From SZUA-37 sp964472525 (GTDB lineage Bacteria > Pseudomonadota > Gammaproteobacteria > UBA6429 > Thiohalophilaceae), in contig CAYYLL010000008.1 of assembly GCA_964472525.1 (NCBI GenBank), positions 39,438 to 103,437 of the forward strand: a DNA stretch of 64,000 nt, read 5' to 3'. Position 1 is the stretch's first letter; every line of letters starts with the position of its first letter. The notes below the pieces were generated by a model. The model saw only the letters and a list, made by a program, of their open reading frames with translations, ran no database searches and was not told the DNA's origin. A program made the translations under genes and the position numbers. Shown here piece by piece: positions 1-10,169 of the stretch.

Positions 1-2
1 GC

Positions 3-83
3 TGCCAAACTTTACCTCTTGGTTTCTATTTAAGACCTGACTTTACCCGTGAAATACTCGAAAATAGCTATTTACGCTCATAA
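3..83 (+). CDS. C-terminal end of an unidentified protein (5' end outside window)
   Basis: The third forward frame is open from the window edge and encodes 26 residues ending GFYLRPDFTREILENSYLRS before a TAA stop. The composition is protein-like, whereas the other two frames stop within 40 bases. The fragment is too short to assign a family. About 150 AT-rich bases separate it from the next gene. It could be chance open frame. Confidence 0.4.
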   Translation, partial: CQTLPLGFYLRPDFTREILENSYLRS

Positions 84-232
84 ATGCTTAAAAAATAACC
101 AAATAGAATAAATCTCGCCAAAATAAGCAAAAGCTTAATGATTTCCCCCCATTTGCCGATATAGAACATAGGGTTACGCCAAATAAGATAGCAGCACCAT
201 ATATCCAAACGTACCGGGACAACCAAGCAAAC

Positions 233-1672
233 ATGAGTGAAGAAAAACTACAGCAATGGGTTAATCACCTAAGCCAGCGTGAATTACCGATCTTTAAATA
301 TTCATTGATTGCAATTACCGAAATTACAGCCCGCGAAAATAGTTCGAGCAATGAACTATCAAGTGCCATCCTGAAAGATGTTAACCTCACCGCACGTATA
401 TTACGTCTATCGAATAGTTATATTTATAATCCTTCACATACTCGCGTCAACACCGTTACCCACGCTGTCATGCTACTCGGGTTTAATTTAGTGCGTGATA
501 TTAGTATTTCACTCGCTATTATTGATACTCTGCTAAAAGGTAACAAAGAAACACATATCATGAAATTAATGGCACGGACATTTCATGCTGCCGTTCAGGC
601 CCGTACCATTGCCGAACAATTAAATGATGAATCGCCTGAAGAAATTTTTATAGCGGCACTTCTTTACAATATTGGTGAATTGACTTTTTGTTGTGTTGAT
701 AGCCAGTCAAGCGAACAATTAATTAACAGTCGGCTTATTACAACGGATGAACGCTACGAACAAATGCAATATGATGTACTGGGTTTTAGTTTTAAAAATC
801 TCACTGAAAAATTAACCCAAGACTGGCAATTAAGCGAGCTACTACGAGACACCTTACATAACTGTAACAAGCCTGCAAACCGTTGCCAACATATCCTGCA
901 CGGTAATGCGATAGCCGCCGCGGCTGAGCATGGATGGCAGTCACCTGAAACAGACAAAGAACTTTCAGCATTGGCCAAACATTTAAACACGGATTTGAAA
1001 GAAACAACCCGATTTGTACATGACAATGTAGAAACAGCCGTAGACGTAGCACGAGAATTTGGTGCACGTGCAGCAGCAGAATTTATTCCAAGTCTAGATA
1101 CCACTCATAAAGATAATAGCATCCCCCCTGAACTGGAAGAAAAAAATCAGTACCTAGTACCCGACTACATGCTACAACTTTCTATCCTTAGAGAACTTTC
1201 AGGGATACTGAATAAAAAACCAGCTCTAAACACTATTTTAACCATGGTACTAGAAGGAATTTATCGTGGTATTGGCATGGACCGTGCCGTTCTTATCTTT
1301 ATTAACCCGACAAAAACAGAAGCACGCGCAAAAATTGCATTAGGAATTAAAAATCATGAGTTTCAGAATGATTTTGTGTTCAGGATTGACATGGACAAGC
1401 CTAACCTATTACAACAAATATTAATCTACAATCGAAGTTATTGGATTAAAAATGATAACGAAGGCCAGCAACTCGTTACTAAAAATATGAAACAGATTTT
1501 AAATACCGAAACATTCTTTATTGCACCTATTACCGTTGAAAACAAAACGGTTGGTCTTTTTTATGCCGATCGACAACCCAGTAGTCGTACATTGGACAAT
1601 GAAAGTTTTGAAAGCTTTAAACATTTCACCCAAGAAGCCTGTATTGCTTTAAAATTTATTAAACAAAAATAA
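233..1672 (+). CDS. HDOD domain protein with C-terminal GAF-like domain
   Basis: The 479-residue protein has an N-terminal HDOD domain (about residues 12-215), shown by the helical pattern around SSAILKDVNLTARILRLSNS and the degenerate HD region ALLYNIGEL, in which the metal-binding His-Asp pair is missing, as is usual for HDOD. Residues of about 315-475 look like a GAF sensor domain (LREL start, FFIAPITVENKTVGLFYADR). HDOD proteins are cytoplasmic regulators linked to cyclic-di-GMP signalling, stress or motility, and the window has several GGDEF/EAL proteins. The gene appears to stand alone; the next gene starts 75 bases downstream. The ligand of the GAF domain is unknown. Confidence 0.85.
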   Translation: MSEEKLQQWVNHLSQRELPIFKYSLIAITEITARENSSSNELSSAILKDVNLTARILRLSNSYIYNPSHTRVNTVTHAVMLLGFNLVRDISISLAIIDTLLKGNKETHIMKLMARTFHAAVQARTIAEQLNDESPEEIFIAALLYNIGELTFCCVDSQSSEQLINSRLITTDERYEQMQYDVLGFSFKNLTEKLTQDWQLSELLRDTLHNCNKPANRCQHILHGNAIAAAAEHGWQSPETDKELSALAKHLNTDLKETTRFVHDNVETAVDVAREFGARAAAEFIPSLDTTHKDNSIPPELEEKNQYLVPDYMLQLSILRELSGILNKKPALNTILTMVLEGIYRGIGMDRAVLIFINPTKTEARAKIALGIKNHEFQNDFVFRIDMDKPNLLQQILIYNRSYWIKNDNEGQQLVTKNMKQILNTETFFIAPITVENKTVGLFYADRQPSSRTLDNESFESFKHFTQEACIALKFIKQK

Positions 1673-1747
1673 AGGTCGTCATCAAGCATTCACTCAGAAA
1701 TTTTTATTAGGTATACTATAAAACCAATTCAACTGAGCGTCCTAACG

Positions 1748-2593
1748 ATGACAAGCCAAAACACATCCAGTCAGCCTGTTGACAAACAAAAACAGGCTAT
1801 CATCACTAATTTTAATCTGGTCGCATCAGGTTACGATAACCCGGCACAACGCTACTTTCCAATGTGTGCCGATCGGATGGCTGAATACCTAAAACCCAAA
1901 CCGGGCAATCGTGTGCTTGATATCGCCACGGGCACCGGCATGGTTGCAACGGCGATGGCGCAAGCAATCTTGCCGGATGGTCGGGTACAAGGTATTGACC
2001 TCTCTAGCGGCATGTTAGATAAAGCATTTAAAAACATAAACAAGCTGGGACTCAGCAATATTGACCTACATGAAATGGATGCTGAAAAACTCGACTTTAA
2101 AAGTAATTATTTTGATTTTGTCAGTTGTGGGTTTGGAATATTTTTTTTAACTGATATGTTGGGTGGACTAAAAGAATGGTTGCGCGTTCTTAAATCTGAT
2201 GGCCGCCTTATATTTACAACTTTTGAAGCCAGCTCGTTTGGTAGCTTAATGACCACCTTTATTGAACAACTAAGTGAGTTTGATGTTTATGTTGACACTC
2301 AAAAAGAACGCTTAGGTAAAATGCAAACCTGTGAAACTTATCTTGAACAAGCTGGCTACAACGATATTCAAATTCATAGTGAACAACTAGGCTACCACCT
2401 AGCCAATGAAAATGACTGGTGGGATATTATTATGAATAGTGCCTTACGCGGCTTCGTTACCCAACTTGATGCCATGCAGTTTGCAAAATTTAGGGCTAAA
2501 CATCTAGCTGAAATTAAGAAACTAAAAACCGATAAAGGTATTTGGCTAGATATTAATATTATTTTCTCTACCGGGAAAAAACCCGTTAAATAA
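1748..2593 (+). CDS. class I SAM-dependent methyltransferase, UbiE-like
   Basis: The 281-residue protein carries a Rossmann-fold methyltransferase core: motif I VLDIATGTGMVATAMA (about residues 56-71), the acidic end of strand 2 in QGIDLSSGMLDKA, and motif II/III around FDFVSCGFGIFFL and EWLRVLKSDGRLIFTTFE. This layout is that of the UbiE/COQ5 and related groups, but the protein is longer and differs from UbiE at its N terminus, so the substrate cannot be given. It probably acts in the cytoplasm. The gene ends 36 bases before a convergent MgtC-family gene and no obvious terminator lies between them. Confidence 0.8.
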   Translation: MTSQNTSSQPVDKQKQAIITNFNLVASGYDNPAQRYFPMCADRMAEYLKPKPGNRVLDIATGTGMVATAMAQAILPDGRVQGIDLSSGMLDKAFKNINKLGLSNIDLHEMDAEKLDFKSNYFDFVSCGFGIFFLTDMLGGLKEWLRVLKSDGRLIFTTFEASSFGSLMTTFIEQLSEFDVYVDTQKERLGKMQTCETYLEQAGYNDIQIHSEQLGYHLANENDWWDIIMNSALRGFVTQLDAMQFAKFRAKHLAEIKKLKTDKGIWLDINIIFSTGKKPVK

Positions 2594-2629
2594 AATTATT
2601 TATATATCCTCAAAATTGGAAAACAAAAA

Positions 2630-3322
2630 TCAATCCCCGATAGGAATAATACTAAACTCTTTAATTTTTTCATTTTCCATTAAAGCATTCGATAAGTGAT
2701 AAAACGCATTAGCATTGTAGGCATAAATCGTCATTTGGTAATCAAATAAGTGACTTTCATTATTCAGCTCAAAACTTAAATTCGATTCTTTAACATTATA
2801 AAGATGAATAAATTGAAGCAAAGTATCTCGTTCCATGATGTCTTTGCGTTTAAAACTGACTTTAAAATGCCCAAAATGTCGTGTTGGCATTTTTCGTTCG
2901 ACCCAGCCAAAACCACCCAATACAATTAAGGTCATAAATGTTGCAAAAAATGCAGCACTGAAAAATCCCATTCCCACCAGAATACCAATCGCGGCCGTCA
3001 CCCAAATTGAAGCAGCCGTTGTTAAGCCACGAATGGTTAACTTTTCTCGCATAATGACACCGGCGCCGAGAAAACCAATACCCGTCATAATACCTTGAGC
3101 CATTCGGGTGGGATCAATACGAATGGTCTCTACCGGAACACCAGCTAATAAATCCCATTGGTATGTCGTAAGCAGCATTAACAAAGACGATGCAATACAA
3201 ACCAGTGAATGAGTTCGCAATCCGGCTGGCCGGCCATGAAAAGCACGTTCGAGCCCAACAACAGCACCGGCGAACAGTGCCAGCCCCAACCGAATCAGAA
3301 TCACATTATAATCGGTCATCAC
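2630..3322 (-). CDS. MgtC/SapB family inner-membrane protein
   Basis: The 230-residue protein has the diagnostic MgtC N-terminal half: RLGLALFAGAVVGLERA, GRPAGLRTHSLVCIASSLLM, GIGFLGAGVIM and IRGLTTAASIWVTAAIG, forming about five membrane segments. A soluble C-terminal part (about 150-230) follows. MgtC proteins act in virulence-related magnesium limitation and ATP synthase modulation in some pathogens; in environmental bacteria the role is usually undefined. The gene is divergent from the 3456 gene with about 130 bases between the starts. Confidence 0.85.
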   Translation of the reverse strand: MMTDYNVILIRLGLALFAGAVVGLERAFHGRPAGLRTHSLVCIASSLLMLLTTYQWDLLAGVPVETIRIDPTRMAQGIMTGIGFLGAGVIMREKLTIRGLTTAASIWVTAAIGILVGMGFFSAAFFATFMTLIVLGGFGWVERKMPTRHFGHFKVSFKRKDIMERDTLLQFIHLYNVKESNLSFELNNESHLFDYQMTIYAYNANAFYHLSNALMENEKIKEFSIIPIGD

Positions 3323-3455
3323 ACATCCTTTTTGGCTATTATCTTTAAATTATGGCTTATATTTATCATTTATGCAGTTTTTGAAGCCGCATTTATTTGT
3401 AGTTGAATAAACAAGCCGTATAATACGTTTTTTTTAATACGTCAGGTTTAACCTT

Positions 3456-4145
3456 ATGAGTACTCAGGATAACAACGATTCAAACATTAAAACCGTCAGT
3501 GAAAATACCGATGAATTACTAAAGCAACGTTTAATAACTTACAAAGAACACATTGATGATTTGCCTGAACAAACTCACCCACGTGACCGCGCCTTGCTTG
3601 AACTTAATATGGCTGAAACATTAGTCGGCTTAAAACGTGGTGAAGAAGCATGGAATATCGCACGCACGGCTTTTGATGTTTTTCTTGAACACCAGTCTTG
3701 GCAAGATGCCGTTGAAGCCTTGGTTGTTTTATACATGGCCGAGCAACCGGCATCTATTATTGCACTTGGTCAGGCCGCTTGGTTGGCAGTCAGTTTCCCT
3801 ATCAGTCCGGAAACAAGTTTTGCCGTAATGACCCACTTAATCGATGAAATGCCTCCCACAGCAGACGGTGCGGCCGTTGCTGCCATTGTTGCGCAGTATG
3901 TTGTTGACTTACGCGCAACCGATGAAGAACACGAAAGTCTGTCCTTTTTAACTCGCAATGTTTTAGTCAAAGTTGCTGAATCACATAGTGGTATTAAATC
4001 CCAAAAAGAACTGGACATTTGGCGACTTAAATTGGAACTTAATGAGCCTGAAAAGTTCTTACCGAGAATGTCATTAGTTATTGGTGCAATTGTTGAAGAT
4101 AACTGGTGGTTTGATCGAGATAAATTACGTGAGTTAATGGACTAA
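3456..4145 (+). CDS. conserved-looking protein of unknown function, helical
   Basis: I do not recognise this 229-residue protein. It is soluble, acidic and mostly helical, with TPR-like spacing (ALLELNMAETLVGLKRGEEAW, ALVVLYMAEQPASIIALGQAAW), and no signal peptide or catalytic motif was found. It lies 11 bases upstream of the phosphoethanolamine transferase gene on the same strand, so the two are probably co-transcribed. It may be a scaffold or accessory factor, but this rests on the helical repeat impression and position only. Confidence 0.75.
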   Translation: MSTQDNNDSNIKTVSENTDELLKQRLITYKEHIDDLPEQTHPRDRALLELNMAETLVGLKRGEEAWNIARTAFDVFLEHQSWQDAVEALVVLYMAEQPASIIALGQAAWLAVSFPISPETSFAVMTHLIDEMPPTADGAAVAAIVAQYVVDLRATDEEHESLSFLTRNVLVKVAESHSGIKSQKELDIWRLKLELNEPEKFLPRMSLVIGAIVEDNWWFDRDKLRELMD

Positions 4146-4156
4146 AACGGTCCAGT

Positions 4157-5767
4157 ATGAAAATCCAAACATTAAAAAAAATTCCTGCCGTTAGCCAGTC
4201 TTTCCTTATTGTATTAACCGCACTTTTTTTAGTGCTGTTTGATAATGCCAGTTTTTTTTCCAATGTTGTAAAAATTTATCCTGCTACATTCTCTAGCCTT
4301 CCCTTTCTTGTTTCTCTGTTTTTTTTGTTACTCAGCTTTATCATCGTCCTGTTTGCTATCGTCAGTTATAAACATACGATCAAACCCGTATTAATGATTA
4401 TATTATTAATATCGGCTGTTAGCAGTTATTTCATGAATAGTTACAACATAATCATTGATGAAAACATGCTAAGAAATATCATACAAACGAACCCTTCTGA
4501 AGCACTGGACTTAATCAATATAAAACTTATCTTGTATTTAATATTTATGGGGCTGCTGCCTTGCTACCTTATATACAAGATAAAGATAAAAGAAAGTACA
4601 TTTAAATCTGCTATTAAAAGTAAAATAAAAATCATTTTACTTTTAATAATAACGATAGTTTTAATAATTTTTAGCTTTAGCAAAAATTATGCGTCTTTTA
4701 TTCGCGAACAAAAGACATTACGTTTATACACCAATCCTGTTTTTTATATTTATTCAACTGGTAAATATATTTCTAGCAGCTTTAAAATACAGAATTTACC
4801 GCTCAAGCTTATTGGACAAGATGCAACGATAGATAAAAATGATACGGGTAAAAAACTTGTTATTCTCGTTGTCGGTGAAACCGCAAGAGCAGACCGATTT
4901 TCATTAAACGGTTACTCTAAAAAAACAAATCCATTACTTGAAAAAGAGGACCTGATTAGCTTTAAAAATATGTACTCCTGTGGAACATCAACCGCCGTCT
5001 CGGTTCCCTGTATGTTTTCAAAATTTACAAGAGAACAATACGATGCAGAAAAAGGCCAAACTTATGAAAATATTCTGGACGTACTATCTCGAGCCGGAGT
5101 CAATGTTTTATGGCGTGATAACAATTCTGACTCAAAAGGTGTCGCTTTACGAATACCTTATGAGAATTATCAAACTAAAAAGCTAAATCCCATCTGTGAC
5201 ACGGAATGTCGTGATGAAGGCATGTTAGTTGGCTTACAAAAGTATATAAATAATCACAAAGGTAATATTCTGATTGTCCTTCACCAAATGGGAAATCACG
5301 GCCCAGCCTACTACAAACGTTATCCTAAAAAGTTTGAAATTTTCACACCTGCTTGTAAGGACAAGAATTTGGAAAACTGTACTGAAGAACAAATTAATAA
5401 CAGTTATGATAATTCCATTGCTTACACTGATTATTTTTTATCAAAAGCCATTCAATTACTTAAGAAAAATTCAGCTAACTATGAAACGGCATTATATTAT
5501 ATAAGCGATCATGGTGAATCATTAGGTGAAAAGGGTATTTATTTGCATGGTATGCCTTACTTTATTGCACCTGATTCACAAAAACATGTTGCATCTATTT
5601 TTTGGGCTGGCAAACGATTGAAAATTGATAGAGAAAAATTAAAGGCGAAAGAAACTCAAGCACTGTCGCATGATAATATTTTTCATACATTACTTGGATT
5701 ATTCGGGGTTAAAACAAAAATTTATAATAAGAAACTGGATATGCTTGATCATACGGAAAAAAACTAA
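4157..5767 (+). CDS. phosphoethanolamine transferase, EptA/sulfatase family
   Basis: The 536-residue protein begins with about five membrane helices (residues 10-185), followed by a periplasmic alkaline-phosphatase-like domain. Seen motifs are the zinc-ligand segment VGETARADRFSLNGY, the nucleophile segment SCGTSTAVSVPCMFS with its catalytic Thr, and the metal site ISDHGESLGEKGIYLHG. The family transfers phosphoethanolamine from phosphatidylethanolamine to lipid A or core sugars and lowers affinity for cationic peptides. Whether the acceptor is lipid A (EptA), core heptose (EptC) or another glycan cannot be settled here. The stop codon directly abuts the stop of the convergent diguanylate cyclase gene. 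Confidence 0.9.
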   Translation: MKIQTLKKIPAVSQSFLIVLTALFLVLFDNASFFSNVVKIYPATFSSLPFLVSLFFLLLSFIIVLFAIVSYKHTIKPVLMIILLISAVSSYFMNSYNIIIDENMLRNIIQTNPSEALDLINIKLILYLIFMGLLPCYLIYKIKIKESTFKSAIKSKIKIILLLIITIVLIIFSFSKNYASFIREQKTLRLYTNPVFYIYSTGKYISSSFKIQNLPLKLIGQDATIDKNDTGKKLVILVVGETARADRFSLNGYSKKTNPLLEKEDLISFKNMYSCGTSTAVSVPCMFSKFTREQYDAEKGQTYENILDVLSRAGVNVLWRDNNSDSKGVALRIPYENYQTKKLNPICDTECRDEGMLVGLQKYINNHKGNILIVLHQMGNHGPAYYKRYPKKFEIFTPACKDKNLENCTEEQINNSYDNSIAYTDYFLSKAIQLLKKNSANYETALYYISDHGESLGEKGIYLHGMPYFIAPDSQKHVASIFWAGKRLKIDREKLKAKETQALSHDNIFHTLLGLFGVKTKIYNKKLDMLDHTEKN

Positions 5768-7255
5768 TTATTTATTCTTCTTTGCTACATCATCTTCTGG
5801 CGTATCAGCTTTAGCCTTATGTACAATCGCGGTACGATCCCGACCATGTAATTTTGCATCATACAAGGCTTCATCTGCACGTTGAATCATGGTTGCAGCC
5901 GTATCATTCACCGCAAATAAGGTTAAGCCCGCCGAAAAAGAGGGTACTTTAACCTGAATATGCCCATCTTCAATAAAACTTTGTTTCGCCTTATTCCTAA
6001 CTTTATCCATTGCTGCTAATGCACCCTGCTCACTTGTATTTGGAAATAAAACTGCAAATTCTTCACCGCCGTACCGACAAACCAGATCGTGCTGCCGGAA
6101 AATAGTAAATAATTTACTCGCATAATATTTCAACACCTGATCACCAACAGGATGCCCATACTTATCATTAACTTGTTTAAAATAATCCAGATCCACCATA
6201 GCAAGTGCTAAATTAAAATTATAACGTTGTGCCCGCCCCATCTCATCATCTAACCGACGCATAAAGGCACGACGATTAGGTAAGCCAGTAAGTTCATCAG
6301 TAATACTCAATTGCCTAACTCTTGCAAGTTCACTGCTTAAGTGACGACTATCTGTTTCTACCATCTGAAAATATTTTTTTGCATCATCCAGATTAAGTAA
6401 CAACACTTTATGCGCTTCAATTAATCCATCAACATCATCAGCTAATGCTTCACGTAATATTTCAATATCATTAATGGTATTCGCTTCTTTTAAGCCATTA
6501 CTGATCACTTCTAACATCACGCCAAACTGCTCATGTTTTGCAACCGTTTCATTAATTCGTTCGGTTAATTCGCTACGCACATAATCTGATTTCCCAGATT
6601 GTTCTGATAAATAATTTTCATATTCGCCTTGCATCTTCTTATCTGAACCAGACTTATCAGCGTTTACTTTATAATTAGGTAATAGCTCGTCAATCAGGTC
6701 TTCTAACGGATTTTTCTTATCAATAGTAACAGACTCGGTTTCAACTGGAATAAACAATTCTGAATGATTAACCGGTTTCTTCTCCTCTGCCCCATAATAA
6801 TCAAGCAAAGGTAATAAGGCATCACGAATAATTTGTTCGTCCAGTGCTTCCATTCTCGCCATATGTAATAAATACATATCAATAAACTTGCGTAAAGACT
6901 GGATCTCAATACTACTAATAGGCAACTGTAATTGTTTTTGAATAAGTTTAACTTGCAAATGTAAAGAGGAACCCGGTGTAAGGTGTTTCAGATACGTTGT
7001 GAGAAAATTATGCACAATAGTAAGCAAAACTGATTCGCGCTTAATATGTTCAGCTTCACTTTCTTTTAAAATACGTTCGATCTGTTTGAATAAAACACTA
7101 CCTGTGGTCGAAGTATTTAATTCATCCAGCAAGGATAAAGTACGCCGTAATGCCGATGAACTGGTATTTGGTTCAGTGAGTGAGGTTGACCCTGATGTCG
7201 ATATAGATATCGATTCGGGCGCTTCTAATTCATTATCAGTATCTCTGATTGTCAT
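5768..7255 (-). CDS. diguanylate cyclase (GGDEF) with long helical N-terminal region
   Basis: The 495-residue protein has a C-terminal GGDEF domain (about 320-480) with the active-site sequence RYGGEEFAVLF and a complete inhibitory I-site, RQHD, five residues upstream. DELTGLPNRRAF marks the domain start. These residues predict active, product-inhibited synthesis of cyclic-di-GMP from GTP. The first 320 residues have no membrane segment and are strongly helical, including probable coiled coil, so the protein is likely cytoplasmic with an unidentified N-terminal input domain. It is a single gene ending against the convergent phosphoethanolamine transferase gene. Confidence 0.9.
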   Translation of the reverse strand: MTIRDTDNELEAPESISISTSGSTSLTEPNTSSSALRRTLSLLDELNTSTTGSVLFKQIERILKESEAEHIKRESVLLTIVHNFLTTYLKHLTPGSSLHLQVKLIQKQLQLPISSIEIQSLRKFIDMYLLHMARMEALDEQIIRDALLPLLDYYGAEEKKPVNHSELFIPVETESVTIDKKNPLEDLIDELLPNYKVNADKSGSDKKMQGEYENYLSEQSGKSDYVRSELTERINETVAKHEQFGVMLEVISNGLKEANTINDIEILREALADDVDGLIEAHKVLLLNLDDAKKYFQMVETDSRHLSSELARVRQLSITDELTGLPNRRAFMRRLDDEMGRAQRYNFNLALAMVDLDYFKQVNDKYGHPVGDQVLKYYASKLFTIFRQHDLVCRYGGEEFAVLFPNTSEQGALAAMDKVRNKAKQSFIEDGHIQVKVPSFSAGLTLFAVNDTAATMIQRADEALYDAKLHGRDRTAIVHKAKADTPEDDVAKKNK

Positions 7256-7545
7256 TGCCCCAACCCTTTACACCTTCATTATTCTAAAAAAATACGGGTT
7301 TAACTGCATCTAAAACTCACCAATTTACAAACCTGTTTTTTAGTTTCGGGGGAACTAAGAAGTTGAAATTACCCTTTCCCATATAAGGCTGCAAGTAATA
7401 TTTACAGCTATTTTCTGACAATAATACATACTTTTTTTAAATTTCAGTTACTTAGAGGAAATAGTTAAACTAAAGCCACATTTACAGTATGATGTGGTTT
7501 GATCTACAAACTTGCAGTTAATTCCCCCAACAGGATCCCAAACTT

Positions 7546-8190
7546 ATGAATATTCAACGTTATGTTATTACGGGTATTTTAACAATTATTCCTATCTGGG
7601 TGACATGGTTGGTATTCGATTTTTTCTTTTCTTATATTATGTTGCTCTGGAAGCCATGGGTTGAGGTTTTTGTACAAACCCTACAACAAAACCATCCTGA
7701 TATTTCAAGCTGGTTACTTGCTTCATGGTTTCAAACAATCATCGCCAGTGTTTTTACTTTAGTTGCACTATATATACTTGGCTGGACAACTAGCCGTGTG
7801 ATTGGACGGCGAATTCTAAGTTTATTTGATCGCATCATTAACCATATTCCCGTTGTGCAAACCATTTATGGTTCAGTCAAAAAACTTATTGCCGCGTTGC
7901 GCCAAAAGCCCGATAACTTGAATCGTGTCGTCTTAATTGCATTTCCTTCAGCGGAAATGAAAACGGTTGGCTTTGTAACGCATGTGTTTAAAGATTCGAA
8001 TGACGGTACTGAGTTAGCGGCAGTTTATGTACCGACCACACCTAACCCGACTTCGGGTTATATGGAAATTGTTGCAACCGACAAGCTCATTGCAACCGAC
8101 TGGACAATGGATGAAGCGATGACGTTTGTATTAACTGCAGGGGCAGTTGCACCGGAGAATATTAGTCTTTCTAATGTGAAAAAAGATTAA
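7546..8190 (+). CDS. DUF502 family membrane protein
   Basis: The 214-residue protein starts with the DUF502 signature: a membrane segment RYVITGILTIIPIWVTWLVF, then a second membrane helix (about 66-88), the conserved IPVVQTIYGSVKKL segment and the soluble tail with VYVPTTPNPTSGY. Family members occur widely in bacteria and chloroplasts and resemble plant COV proteins; no biochemical activity is established. The gene is preceded by about 290 bases without a recognisable gene and is convergent with the FAAL gene, with nine bases between stop codons. Confidence 0.85.
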   Translation: MNIQRYVITGILTIIPIWVTWLVFDFFFSYIMLLWKPWVEVFVQTLQQNHPDISSWLLASWFQTIIASVFTLVALYILGWTTSRVIGRRILSLFDRIINHIPVVQTIYGSVKKLIAALRQKPDNLNRVVLIAFPSAEMKTVGFVTHVFKDSNDGTELAAVYVPTTPNPTSGYMEIVATDKLIATDWTMDEAMTFVLTAGAVAPENISLSNVKKD

Positions 8191-8198
8191 ACGTAAAC

Positions 8199-10163
8199 TT
8201 AACCTGCCGCCTGTTTATCTTCTATCAATTTAGATACTTCCATCACTGTCTGAAATTCAAATAAATCAACCACGTCAATCAAATCCGGATAAGCATCATC
8301 AATTTTGGCATGTATTTCAGCCAAGGCTAACGAACTAATTCCGACATCAAAGAAGTTGTCCTTTGGCCGAATTACTTTATCTTCAACTACCTCATTACAA
8401 ATATTCAGTAATTGTTGTTGTAAGGAGGTCAGATTTTCAACGCTATCTTCATCACCCAAATCCTGTTGATGAATGGTTTGCAATACATCATTAAATTTAC
8501 CCGCCAGATAATCATCCGCCAATAAACGCCGTTGTACTTTACCGCTAGTGGTTTTAGGAATACGTTTAACGGGTACCACCGTATCCACCTGCAAGCCTGT
8601 TTGGCTATTAACCAGCTTGGCAACATCACGAGCCAAGGCTGCAAATTCATTAATATCCGCACGGTACAAAATAAAAATAACCAGTTCATCTTTTTGTTGT
8701 TCTGGGTGGCTAACACCATAAACAACGACCTTACCCAATTCCAACTGTTCATGTTGTATCGCAATAGACTCAAGATCATGGGGAAAATAATTTTGCCCAT
8801 TGGCGAAAATAATATCTTTGGTTCGGCCAGTTACCACTAGCTCATTACTGTGTAAAAAACCTAAATCGCCTGTATTGAGCCAACCATCACCAGTTAATGC
8901 TGTGGCATTGGCGGCTTCATTTAAATAGTAACCCTGTGTCACACTGGCACCTTTTATTTGGATATCACCAATATGCTCAGCAGCCAACGTATTATTATCT
9001 TTGTCGGTTATTTTAATTTTAATGTTGTTTACCGCAGGACCTTCAATGGCAAAACTAGCGGCATCAGGATGGCTGGCAGTCACTATAGATACTTTATCGC
9101 CCATTAATAAATCATGTCGGTCTAAATGAATGGCTCGATAGTCGCTTGCAAGTTTAGGGAAGGCTACTGCCAGTGTGGCTTCTGCAAGGCCATATACGGT
9201 AAACATTGTATTATGTTTTAACCCGTAAACAGCTAGATGAGACAGGAACTGTTCACAAATATCCACTGATATGGGTTCAGCACCATTATAAATAAGGCGT
9301 ACCGAACTTAAATTCAGTTCAACTTCTTTATCAGCCAATGATTTTAAATAGTGTTTATAACCAAAGTTCGGTGAACACAAAATAGTGGCTTTATGCTCAC
9401 TGGCTTTTTGTAACCATAATAAAGGACGACGACTAAATAAGTCGGTCGCCATAATACATTGCTTCATATTCCATACCAGCATATTAATATGAAAACCAAT
9501 TAAGCCCATATCATGGGTGAGTGGCATCCAGCTTAAGGTACAGTCCTGTTCTGTATAGCCTCCACCAACAGCAATGGCATTCACGTTAGTGATAATATTT
9601 TTATGCGTTAACAGCACTCCTTTTGGATCACTGGTTGAACCGGACGAAAATTGAATAAAAGCAATATCATCAGGTTGGACGCTAGCAACCTGACCGGTAG
9701 CCATTAAATCAATATCGATAATCGCATCATGTTCAATGGTTTTACTGGCAAGCGCAGCGTATTCAGTTTGCATGGCCTGTGCTTGTGCATGTTTTTCTAG
9801 GCGTTGTAAATTGTCACTATCAATATAAATATAACCATTGTTTAATTTATTAAAAATTTTAAATAACTTGGAACGGTGTTCATCATTAATACCCACTGCA
9901 ACGGGTACAGGAATAATACCACCTAAAATACAGGCCCAGAAAACGTCAATAAAACGCTCATTGTTTTTCAAAAAGATAATAAGTTCATCACCTTGCTTAA
10001 GACCACGTTGTTGAAAATAGGCTAACAAACCCAAGGCACGTTTTTGCAATTCTGCATAGCTCACAAGCGTTTCTTTATCTTTGCCCTCGATATAAGTAAT
10101 CGTTTGCTCATATTGACACTGAGTATTAAATGCTTCGATCAGAGTTTGGAATGTATTCATCAC
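8199..10163 (-). CDS. fatty acyl-AMP ligase fused to an acyl carrier protein
   Basis: The 654-residue protein is an adenylate-forming enzyme (about 1-560) with the ATP loop FIQFSSGSTSDPKGV, the FAAL-like YGLAEATLAVAFP motif and TGDLGFLHSNELVVTGRTKD. A C-terminal carrier domain (about 580-650) follows, with the attachment serine in NFFDVGISSLALAEIH. FAALs activate fatty acids as acyl-AMP and load them onto a carrier protein; here the carrier is on the same chain. The upstream P450 gene ends six bases before the start, and a phosphopantetheinyl transferase gene is nearby, so a carrier-bound acyl chain is a likely P450 substrate. The product is unknown. Confidence 0.88.
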   Translation of the reverse strand: MMNTFQTLIEAFNTQCQYEQTITYIEGKDKETLVSYAELQKRALGLLAYFQQRGLKQGDELIIFLKNNERFIDVFWACILGGIIPVPVAVGINDEHRSKLFKIFNKLNNGYIYIDSDNLQRLEKHAQAQAMQTEYAALASKTIEHDAIIDIDLMATGQVASVQPDDIAFIQFSSGSTSDPKGVLLTHKNIITNVNAIAVGGGYTEQDCTLSWMPLTHDMGLIGFHINMLVWNMKQCIMATDLFSRRPLLWLQKASEHKATILCSPNFGYKHYLKSLADKEVELNLSSVRLIYNGAEPISVDICEQFLSHLAVYGLKHNTMFTVYGLAEATLAVAFPKLASDYRAIHLDRHDLLMGDKVSIVTASHPDAASFAIEGPAVNNIKIKITDKDNNTLAAEHIGDIQIKGASVTQGYYLNEAANATALTGDGWLNTGDLGFLHSNELVVTGRTKDIIFANGQNYFPHDLESIAIQHEQLELGKVVVYGVSHPEQQKDELVIFILYRADINEFAALARDVAKLVNSQTGLQVDTVVPVKRIPKTTSGKVQRRLLADDYLAGKFNDVLQTIHQQDLGDEDSVENLTSLQQQLLNICNEVVEDKVIRPKDNFFDVGISSLALAEIHAKIDDAYPDLIDVVDLFEFQTVMEVSKLIEDKQAAG

Positions 10164-10169
10164 TGCTGT

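Noticed and set aside
7256..7545. Riboswitch or small gene in the gap before the DUF502 gene
   Set aside because: No conserved aptamer core, palindrome or ribosome binding site with a plausible frame was found.
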